Shown here in pieces: positions 8,716 through 15,227 of a stretch of 15,227 nucleotides of DNA; the first letter of the stretch is position 1, and each line of letters starts with the position of its first letter. The notes under the pieces are model-generated. The model was not told the DNA's origin, searched no databases, and was given only the letters and a program-made list of their open reading frames with translations. The DNA is taken from positions 1 through 15,227 of the forward strand of contig JAFGLK010000085.1 of the NCBI GenBank assembly GCA_016928125.1. The letters run 5' to 3'. The position numbers and the translations under genes are program-made. This DNA comes from Anaerolineae bacterium (GTDB lineage Bacteria > Chloroflexota > Anaerolineae > UBA1429).

Positions 8716-8731
8716 TAGAACAAAAGTTCTA
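8716..8731. promoter_or_regulatory. LexA-like box 2 (perfect GAAC-N4-GTTC palindrome)
   Basis: TAGAACAAAAGTTCTA has perfectly complementary 6-bp arms and contains GAAC-N4-GTTC, the core of the Bacillus-type LexA (DinR) SOS box. It covers the predicted transcription start and ends at the first base of the AGGAGG ribosome-binding site. LexA control is inferred from the motif and its position. No lexA gene is in the window. Confidence 0.6.
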
Positions 8732-8741
8732 GGAGGTTGTG

Positions 8742-8939
8742 GTGATTATCCTGTTATTGATCGCGCTTGCTTTGGTCATGATCACAGCGCTGGATGCGAA
8801 CATCCGGCCCGGCAGCACCCGATCGGGCCGCATACGAACCTCGGGCCGGCGCAATCCCAAGCGGGTGACGCCCCGTCGGCGGCCACGCCAGGCTAGCGGG
8901 CGCGAGACGTTGACAAGCCGCCAGATCTGGTCGTTCTGA
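8742..8939 (+). CDS. Small membrane-anchored arginine-rich protein, putative SOS-regulated
   Basis: I do not recognise a family for this 65-residue product. The GTG at 8742 is 5 nt after a perfect AGGAGG (8731-8736). A second in-frame GTG at 8739 is only 2 nt from it and is less likely. Residues 2-17 are a continuous hydrophobic stretch (IILLLIALALVMITAL), a probable single membrane helix. The remainder is very basic, with 13 arginines, one lysine and one glutamate in about 45 residues. The positive-inside rule predicts the tail in the cytoplasm. It is the only convincing plus-strand gene, divergent from trp and convergent with the glycerol operon. The LexA-like boxes suggest damage induction. 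Known SOS-induced small membrane proteins such as YneA and SidA inhibit cell division, but no homology is visible here. The promoter and ribosome-binding site are the main evidence that it is real. Confidence 0.6.
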   Translation: MIILLLIALALVMITALDANIRPGSTRSGRIRTSGRRNPKRVTPRRRPRQASGRETLTSRQIWSF

Positions 8940-8970
8940 GCCCGCGCGCACACTCCCAGGCCCAGGCGCA

Positions 8971-9345
8971 TCACGGTGCCTCACGGGGGAGCGCGCGTGA
9001 TGTAACCATGTCCACACCGGTTCCGAGCACATCAGGAAGCACCACCTGGCCAGCTTGCACCGGCGCCTCGAGCACGATCTCGCGCAATAGGTCCGCCACG
9101 TCGAAGAGAGCGGCCTTGGGCAGCGGCTCCGTCGATCGCACTGGCACCAGCGGCAGCGCGCCGCCCTCCACGCGCACCGTCGTGGTGAGCGTGCGCTTGG
9201 GGGCGCTCAACTCCTCCTGTACGAAAGCGATGCCCCGCTTGCAGGCCTGGCCCTCGACGGCGATCAATTGATCGTCTTCTACCGTGGCCTGGATGCTGCA
9301 CCCCACAGGGCAGGTCACACAGATGAACTCGCGTATCTCGGGCAT
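8971..9345 (-). CDS. DUF1667 cysteine-motif protein, probable Fe-S partner of the FAD oxidoreductase
   Basis: The 124-residue product carries CVTCPVGC near the N-terminus and a later Cys in GQACKRG. This gives Cys9, Cys12, Cys16 and Cys35 (C-x2-C-x3-C-x18-C). The spacing resembles the N-terminal [4Fe-4S] motif of molybdopterin oxidoreductases. Together with the neighbouring genes it identifies the DUF1667 family, which is usually encoded beside a GlpA-like dehydrogenase and an FAD oxidoreductase, as in the Thermotoga glycerol cluster. The start ATG has GAGGAG 6 nt upstream. It lies 40 nt after the oxidoreductase gene and is the last of the operon. An electron-transfer role is inferred. The C-terminal half shows no motif I can name. 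Confidence 0.88.
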   Translation of the reverse strand: MPEIREFICVTCPVGCSIQATVEDDQLIAVEGQACKRGIAFVQEELSAPKRTLTTTVRVEGGALPLVPVRSTEPLPKAALFDVADLLREIVLEAPVQAGQVVLPDVLGTGVDMVTSRALPREAP

Positions 9346-9385
9346 CGCTTCTCCTCAAGGTCCAAGGGTTGAGTCCGGCCTGGGC

Positions 9386-10684
9386 TCAGGGAGCAGGAGC
9401 CGTCATGCGCACGACCCATTCAGGGGCCTCGGCAAGATGCCCCCGCTGTCGCGCAGAAAGTTCGCGGGGATCGATCTCGATGACGAGCATCTCGGACGGG
9501 CGCGCGTAGCGGAATCGTTGGGAGAGGACGACCTCATCGTCCACCACGACCTCGGCCCGCAGCGCCTCCTCCACCGGCTCGCGCACCCGAAACTCGAGCT
9601 TGACCTCCCCATCCGTCCAAGCCCGGCACCGCACATGTTGTGGGATCACGTGGCGCACATTGTGGCCCGCGGTCACGGCGATGCGCCGATCGTCGCCCGG
9701 GCGCGACCCATGGCGGGCATAGTCGGCTGCCTGGCGTCCGGCCAACAGGGCGCTGCGCGTGACCTCATCCACCAGGTCGTACACGTGAAGGACGTTGCCG
9801 GCCGCGTAGATGCCCGGCGCGCTGGTGGCCAGGCGATCGTCCACGTAGGGACCGCCGGTGCGCGCATCCAGCGCCACGCCCGCCATGCGCGACAGCTCGT
9901 TCTCTGGGATCAGTCCTACGGAGAGCAGGAGCGCGTCGCAGGCGACCTCCTGCTGCGTCCCCGGAATCGGGCGCCAGCGGTCATCCACCTGGCTGGTGAC
10001 TACAGCCTCGACACGCCCCAGGCCCATGACCTCCGTCACCGTGGTGCAGAGGTGCAGCGGGATGTAGAAATCGCGCACGCATTGCACCAAATTGCGTCGC
10101 AGGCCGCTCACGTAGGGCAGGATCTCGATCATGCCCGCCACGTGCGCGCCTTCGAGCGTCAGGCGCCGCGCCATGATCATGCCGATATCGCCTGAGCCCA
10201 AGATCACAAAGCGCCGGCCTGGCATATAGCCCTCGATGTTGACCAGGCGCTGGGCCGTGCCCGCCGTATAGATCCCAGCCGGGCGCGTGCCCGGGATGGC
10301 CAGCGCGCCCCGCGGCCGCTCTCGGCAGCCCATGGCAAGGATTAACGCCTTGGGCTGGAGCGCCACAAGCCCTAACTGGCCGGACACCGCGACGGCGCGC
10401 AGATCGGGGCCGATCTCGAGCACCATGGTCTCGAGAAGGGCCTGGATGCCGGTCTGCTCGGCCTGGCGAATCCAGCGCTCGGCATACTCGGGGCCGGTCA
10501 GATCGGCCCCGAAATAGCTCAGGCCAAAGCCGTTGTGGATGCACTGGGGCAGTATGCCGCCCAACTCGCGATTGCGCTCGATGATGAGCACCTGGCGGGC
10601 CCCCGCCTCTCGCGCGGCGCAGGCCGCCGCGAGACCGGCCGGCCCGCCACCGATCACCAACACGTCGCAGCTCAGGCTTCTCAA
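9386..10684 (-). CDS. FAD/NAD(P)-dependent oxidoreductase of the glycerol operon
   Basis: This 432-residue two-dinucleotide-fold flavoprotein has the FAD-binding GGGPAG at 12-17, an ILPQCIHNGFG motif at 44-54 typical of this family, a second Rossmann motif GSGDIG at 163-168 and AAGNV at 294-298. It resembles HcnB and the oxidoreductase encoded beside GlpA-like dehydrogenases in Thermotoga and Firmicutes. It probably shuttles electrons between the dehydrogenase and NAD(P) or another carrier. The start is a TTG at 10684 that overlaps the upstream stop as TTGA. AGGAAGAGG ends 7 nt before it, and no ATG or GTG is better placed before the FAD motif. Its exact electron acceptor cannot be read from the sequence. 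Confidence 0.9.
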   Translation of the reverse strand: MRSLSCDVLVIGGGPAGLAAACAAREAGARQVLIIERNRELGGILPQCIHNGFGLSYFGADLTGPEYAERWIRQAEQTGIQALLETMVLEIGPDLRAVAVSGQLGLVALQPKALILAMGCRERPRGALAIPGTRPAGIYTAGTAQRLVNIEGYMPGRRFVILGSGDIGMIMARRLTLEGAHVAGMIEILPYVSGLRRNLVQCVRDFYIPLHLCTTVTEVMGLGRVEAVVTSQVDDRWRPIPGTQQEVACDALLLSVGLIPENELSRMAGVALDARTGGPYVDDRLATSAPGIYAAGNVLHVYDLVDEVTRSALLAGRQAADYARHGSRPGDDRRIAVTAGHNVRHVIPQHVRCRAWTDGEVKLEFRVREPVEEALRAEVVVDDEVVLSQRFRYARPSEMLVIEIDPRELSARQRGHLAEAPEWVVRMTAPAP

Positions 10685-12150
10685 GAGACGGCCTCTTCCT
10701 GGGGTACGTCTTTCGTGGTCCGGCGCAGGAAAGCGGAACCCTCACCGCCCTTGGTGATCTCGAGCGGCGTCAGGCCCAGCTCGCGCGCCATGATGCCGAT
10801 CACCAGGGGGAGATCAAAGGCGCCCTGGCAGCGGCCCGTGCCCACCCGCGTGCGCCGCTTGAGCGCATCGTAGGTGCGGGCCGGGACGGGCGCGTGGCAG
10901 GCAGCCACGATCTCGCCCTCGGTCACTGTCTCGCAGCGACACACCACCCGGCCATAGCGAGAGTCTTGGCGAATGAGCGCCTCCTGCTCGGCACGCGTGA
11001 GCTGACTGAAGCGTGGGATAGCCCGGCGCTGCGGGTCATAGTCCGCCTTCGGATGCAGCGCTAGCCCGGCCTCGTGGAGCATCTCCACGACATGCTCGGC
11101 AATGGCCGGCGAGGCGGTCAGGCCGGGCGAGTCGATCCCGGCCAGCACCAGCAATCCGCGGGCCTCCGGCGGCATCGAGATGACGAAATCGCCATCGCCG
11201 CCGCTGGCGCGCAGCCCCGCAAAGGTGCGGATGATTTGCCTCGAGTCCAGCGACGGGACGAGCCTGAGCGCACCCGTCATGACCTCGTTGAGCCCTTCAG
11301 CGGTTGTAGCCACATCGGTGCGCGAGCTCACATGCTGAGCATTGGGGCCCAGCATTACGTTGCCGTGAATGGTGCGCGTTACCAGGATGCCCTTGCTGAT
11401 CGGAGTGGGGCAGGGAAAGAGCACGCTGTGCACGGTCTCGGCGGCTATCCGGTCGAGCACGAAATACTCGCCCTTGCGCGGCGTCAGGTGAAAGCTGTCC
11501 AGGCTGGCCTTGCGCATCAGGTCATCCGCCCAAAGCCCGGCCGCGATGATGGTCCAACGGGCATGGTAGGTGCCACGATTCGTGACCACACCCACGACGC
11601 TCGCGCCTTCACGGACAAAACCCAGGGCCTCGGTCTCGAGCCGCAGCTCGACGCCGTTCATGACTGCGTTCTCGGCCGCGCCGATGCACAACCCAAAGGG
11701 ATCGACGATCCCCCCTGTGGGCGCATAGAGCGCGCCGATCGTCTCCGGCGCGACGCAGGGCTCCCGACGGCGCATCTCGTCGTCGTCGATGATCTCCAGG
11801 CCCGTGATGCCGTTCTCAAGCCCGCGTGCGTACAGCTCGGCCAGTATGTGGGCGTCCTCGGGCTCCAGGCCCACCACGTAGGTGCCGCAGCGATCGAATT
11901 CGACATCCAGGTCGGCGCAGACCTCGTCGAACATGGCATTGCCCGCCCGATTGAGCTGCGCTTTGAGGGAGCCGGGCTGGGCGTCATAGCCGGCGTGCAC
12001 GATGGCGGTGTTGGCCTTGGTGGTGCCGTCGCCCACGTCGGCCGCCTTCTCGAGCCACAGCACGCGCAAGGCATAGCGCGATAGCGCCCGGGCGATCAAG
12101 CTGCCCACGACGCCTGCCCCGATGAGGATGATATCGTACTGCGTCGGCAT
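10681..12150 (-). CDS. GlpA-like FAD-dependent glycerol-3-phosphate dehydrogenase with C-terminal BFD-like Fe-S domain
   Basis: This 489-residue flavoprotein is expected to oxidise sn-glycerol-3-phosphate to dihydroxyacetone phosphate. The ATG at 12150 is chosen because the FAD-binding motif GAGVVG then falls at residues 11-16. A longer reading from 12267 would overlap glpK by about 100 nt and adds non-conserved sequence. The DAO fold fills residues 5-360. The C-terminal BFD-like [2Fe-2S] domain begins near 400 with Cys404 and Cys406 (VCRCETVTEGEI), then Cys441 in GTGRCQGAFD. The family pattern is C-x4-C at this last site, but here the fourth ligand position is Asp446. It lies 16 nt after glpK and overlaps the next gene by 4 nt. 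Glycerol-3-phosphate as substrate rests on the glpK neighbour. Related COG0579 enzymes oxidise other hydroxy acids. Confidence 0.88.
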   Translation of the reverse strand: MPTQYDIILIGAGVVGSLIARALSRYALRVLWLEKAADVGDGTTKANTAIVHAGYDAQPGSLKAQLNRAGNAMFDEVCADLDVEFDRCGTYVVGLEPEDAHILAELYARGLENGITGLEIIDDDEMRRREPCVAPETIGALYAPTGGIVDPFGLCIGAAENAVMNGVELRLETEALGFVREGASVVGVVTNRGTYHARWTIIAAGLWADDLMRKASLDSFHLTPRKGEYFVLDRIAAETVHSVLFPCPTPISKGILVTRTIHGNVMLGPNAQHVSSRTDVATTAEGLNEVMTGALRLVPSLDSRQIIRTFAGLRASGGDGDFVISMPPEARGLLVLAGIDSPGLTASPAIAEHVVEMLHEAGLALHPKADYDPQRRAIPRFSQLTRAEQEALIRQDSRYGRVVCRCETVTEGEIVAACHAPVPARTYDALKRRTRVGTGRCQGAFDLPLVIGIMARELGLTPLEITKGGEGSAFLRRTTKDVPQEEAVS

Positions 12151-12166
12151 CGCTATCCAGGACCTC

Positions 12167-13690
<1,524 letters not shown>

Positions 13691-13719
13691 GCTGCCCCCC
13701 CAGCCTGCTGTCACAGACC

Positions 13720-13736
13720 GCATGATAGTATCGTGC
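13720..13736. promoter_or_regulatory. Putative glp operator palindrome over the -10 box
   Basis: GCATGATAGTATCGTGC has two 8-base arms around a central G, with seven of eight positions complementary. It covers the whole -10 box of the glpK promoter, a normal site for a repressor. The regulator is not encoded in the window. A GlpR-type or other sugar-phosphate-responsive repressor is only a guess. Confidence 0.45.
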
Positions 13737-13753
13737 TTCCCCGGGAGCGTCAA
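13725..13753 (-). promoter_or_regulatory. glpK operon promoter
   Basis: TTGACG (13753-13748) and TACTAT (13730-13725) are separated by 17 bases on the minus strand. Transcription should start near 13718, giving a leader of about 28 nt. The -10 is embedded in the palindrome listed next. Confidence 0.75.
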
Positions 13754-13766
13754 ACGTCGTCAGCAT

Positions 13767-13801
13767 GAAAAGAGCGGCCAGAGAAGAGTCCCTCTGGCCG
13801 C
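13767..13801 (-). terminator. Intrinsic terminator after the superoxide reductase gene
   Basis: The 10-bp perfect arms GCGGCCAGAG (13801-13792) and CTCTGGCCGC (13783-13774) enclose an 8-nt loop. They are followed by TCTTTTC on the minus strand. This separates the superoxide reductase transcript from the glpK promoter just downstream. Confidence 0.85.
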
Positions 13802-13846
13802 CAGGTGCTAACCGTGCGCCAACATGCGCAGGCATGTCCGCCGGGG

Positions 13847-14245
13847 CTAACTCAGGACCTCCACCGCCTGGCTGCTCTCCCACAAACCGTGGATGTTGCA
13901 CAAGGCCACCGCGATCAGCGTGCCCGACTTGCCGAGCTTGAGCGAAGTGACGATTTCATGGTTAGTGTAAACGGGTCCGTTGTTCGCCCCGGATACATCC
14001 TCACCATGGGCTGAGAACTCATAGTGGCCCACCTGATGCGTGAACTTTTCTCCGTCCGGCTGAAAGTAGAGCGTGATGTAGCTGATGTGATGCTCGGTGG
14101 TGTTGGGGTGGGCGACCTCTTTGCCCAGGCTCACCTTGACCTCAAACATTTCCCCAGCCTTGACCTGGCCTGGGGCCTCCATAGCCGGAACGTGCTTTTC
14201 CTTCTTCCAATCGGCTTGCTGCAGATAATCGCCTAGACTTGCCAT
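13847..14245 (-). CDS. Class II superoxide reductase (neelaredoxin type)
   Basis: The enzyme reduces superoxide to hydrogen peroxide at a mononuclear Fe(His)4(Cys) centre, without making oxygen. Of two adjacent ATGs, 14245 is chosen because it is 6 nt after AGGAGG. The one at 14248 is only 3 nt away. The product is 132 residues. The iron ligands, by comparison with Pyrococcus SOR, are His18 in EKHVP, His46 and His52 in HPNTTEHH, Cys116 and His119 in CNIHG. The gating Glu16 is also present. There is no N-terminal desulforedoxin domain, so this is class II rather than desulfoferrodoxin. It needs an electron donor such as rubredoxin, which is not encoded here. The gene lies about 125 nt after the PfpI-family gene and ends at its own terminator. 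I see no clear promoter directly before it, so cotranscription with the PfpI gene is possible. Confidence 0.95.
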   Translation of the reverse strand: MASLGDYLQQADWKKEKHVPAMEAPGQVKAGEMFEVKVSLGKEVAHPNTTEHHISYITLYFQPDGEKFTHQVGHYEFSAHGEDVSGANNGPVYTNHEIVTSLKLGKSGTLIAVALCNIHGLWESSQAVEVLS

Positions 14246-14325
14246 CATGTGCCTCCTGTTATGTGATGATCATTCGAACGCCAATACACCGGGGTCGATC
14301 CTGGCCACCTCCCTCAATCGACTGG

Positions 14326-14363
14326 GGCCTGCCCACGCCCTTGTGATCCGACGTGGGCAGGCC
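14326..14363. terminator. Perfect 12-bp hairpin between PfpI-family and superoxide reductase genes
   Basis: GGCCTGCCCACG (14326-14337) and CGTGGGCAGGCC (14352-14363) form a perfect 12-bp stem with a 14-nt loop, 8 bases after the PfpI-family stop. There is no U-tract on the minus strand, so it may be a weak or factor-dependent terminator, or an mRNA-stabilising hairpin setting the ratio of the two genes. Confidence 0.55.
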
Positions 14364-14370
14364 TTCTCGT

Positions 14371-14889
14371 TCAGCCCTCCAGAACCGCAATCACCGCCGG
14401 CATGAACACGGGCAGATCGGCAGGCGTGCGCGATGTGACCAGGTTGCCGTCCACCACGACCGCTTCATCCACCCAGTTCACCCCCGCGTTGACCATATCA
14501 TCCTTGATGGCGCTCACCGAAGTGCCTCGCTTGCCCTTGAGGATGCCGGCGGAGATGGGCACCCAACCCGCATGACAGATCGCGGCTACCAACTTGCCCT
14601 GCTCGAAAATGCCACGCACCAGGTCGAGCACGGCAGGGTAGCGGCGCAGTCGATCGGGCGCAAATCCGCCCGGAATCACGATGCCGTCAAAATCGGCGGC
14701 GCGCACATCCTCGGCCGCTACGTCCGCCTTGGCGGGATAGCCATGCTTCGACTCGTAGGTCTTGACGGCCGGCCCCACCAGCGTGACCGTAGCGCCCGCC
14801 TCCTGAAGTCTGTAATAAGGATACCACAACTCGGGATCCTCGTACACATCCTCCACCAAGACGGCTACCTTTTTCCCTTGCAAGCTCAT
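14371..14889 (-). CDS. DJ-1/PfpI family protein
   Basis: The 172-residue product is a typical PfpI-type member of the DJ-1 superfamily. The nucleophilic-elbow cysteine is Cys105 with His106 in AAICHAGWV. The acidic partner is probably Glu17 in YEDPELWYP, where PfpI has its catalytic glutamate. Relatives have been assigned intracellular protease, deglycase or general stress roles, and the exact activity cannot be told here. The ATG at 14889 has AAGGAG 6 nt upstream. Its neighbour, superoxide reductase, supports a role in oxidative or carbonyl stress. An unusual set of half-sites precedes the gene. Confidence 0.93.
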   Translation of the reverse strand: MSLQGKKVAVLVEDVYEDPELWYPYYRLQEAGATVTLVGPAVKTYESKHGYPAKADVAAEDVRAADFDGIVIPGGFAPDRLRRYPAVLDLVRGIFEQGKLVAAICHAGWVPISAGILKGKRGTSVSAIKDDMVNAGVNWVDEAVVVDGNLVTSRTPADLPVFMPAVIAVLEG

Positions 14890-14905
14890 CTCATGCTCCT
14901 TTCAG

Positions 14906-14924
14906 CACTATAGTGGATACACTA
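14906..14924. promoter_or_regulatory. Overlapping palindromic half-sites before the PfpI-family gene
   Basis: CACTA (14906-14910), TAGTG (14911-14915) and CACTA (14920-14924) alternate in orientation. They form the perfect palindrome CACTATAGTG and the inverted repeat TAGTG-N4-CACTA. On the minus strand TATAGT could serve as a -10 box, although no good -35 lies 16-18 bases upstream. The site is 17 bases from the ATG, where an operator or activator site would act. The regulator is unknown. Confidence 0.45.
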
Positions 14925-15041
14925 ACAGCGGAGTGTGGCCCGGAGCATGCCAGCGCCATGTGCGCCAGCGCGCGATGGACCACACCGATCGCACGCACCC
15001 CGATGGGCACCCTACCTGGGGCCTAGCGCCTCGGAGGGACC

Positions 15042-15221
15042 TCAAACCTTGTTCCATTCGATCAGAAACGCCCGGAGACGCTCAAGGCGGCTCTGATGCC
15101 TCACAAAACGCTGGCTGCCGCAGTTCGAGCAAACCAGATCCTGCCAACCATTCGTGCACATTTCACGTGGGCTGAGGTCCAGCCCGCAGCCCTCACAACG
15201 CCAGGCTTTATTCGGTTGCAT
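15042..15221 (-). CDS. Small zinc-ribbon protein
   Basis: A 59-residue product starts with ATG at 15221 and ends with TGA at 15042. It has CEGC at residues 9-12, a lone Cys22 and CSNC at 31-34, so two CxxC knuckles about 18 residues apart as in zinc ribbons. A basic C-terminal helix with several arginines follows (HQSRLERLRAFLIEW). Only 6 bases precede the ATG in the window and no stop lies among them, so the true start could be further upstream. I do not recognise a specific family. Nucleic-acid or protein binding is the usual role of such ribbons. The 150 bases between it and the PfpI-family gene hold no other gene. Confidence 0.6.
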   Translation of the reverse strand: MQPNKAWRCEGCGLDLSPREMCTNGWQDLVCSNCGSQRFVRHQSRLERLRAFLIEWNKV

Positions 15222-15227
15222 ACGATC

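Noticed and set aside
11074..12084. A 336-codon plus-strand open frame opposite the GlpA-like gene
   Set aside because: Antisense shadow of a clear flavoprotein.

Overview
The window is a GC-rich bacterial chromosome segment in which nearly all genes lie on the minus strand. Three features point to Chloroflexota or a deep-branching high-GC Firmicute, although no rRNA or ribosomal marker is present to settle this. The tryptophan operon is controlled by a T-box. Two boxes resemble the Gram-positive type of LexA site (GAAC-N4-GTTC). The glycerol genes follow the Thermotoga/Firmicutes layout (glpK, GlpA-like dehydrogenase, FAD oxidoreductase, DUF1667). A class II superoxide reductase suggests an anaerobic or microaerobic lifestyle, possibly facultative.

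From left to right: (1) positions 1-1089 (minus) hold an M50 site-2-protease-type membrane metallopeptidase with CBS domains, cut by the left edge, with its own sigma-70-like promoter at 1206-1234. (2) Positions 1459-8050 (minus) hold a complete trp operon, transcribed trpE-trpGD-trpC-trpF-trpB-trpA. All five junctions are 4-nt ATGA overlaps, so the run carries chorismate to tryptophan with no intergenic base. (3) Positions 8084-8518 hold its control region: a consensus-like promoter, then a T-box leader with a UGG (Trp) specifier, a UGGC acceptor-binding bulge matching a G73 tRNA, and a strong intrinsic terminator. (4) Positions 8683-8939 (plus), divergent from trp, hold a small membrane-anchored, arginine-rich protein. 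Its promoter is covered by two LexA-like palindromes and it may be an SOS-induced gene. (5) Positions 8971-13690 (minus) hold a glycerol operon: glycerol kinase, GlpA-like glycerol-3-phosphate dehydrogenase, FAD/NAD(P) oxidoreductase and DUF1667 protein. Its promoter carries a 17-bp palindrome over the -10 box. (6) Positions 13847-14889 (minus) hold a class II superoxide reductase with its own terminator and a DJ-1/PfpI-family protein. (7) At the right edge (minus) is a 59-residue zinc-ribbon protein.

The glycerol operon should phosphorylate glycerol and oxidise glycerol-3-phosphate to dihydroxyacetone phosphate, with electrons probably passing through the FAD and Fe-S proteins. The reductase and PfpI protein next door fit a redox-stress role. 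The most rewarding places to look are the Trp T-box, the LexA-box-controlled small membrane protein, the GlpA-like protein whose fourth Fe-S cysteine is an aspartate, and the palindromic operators before glpK and the PfpI gene.
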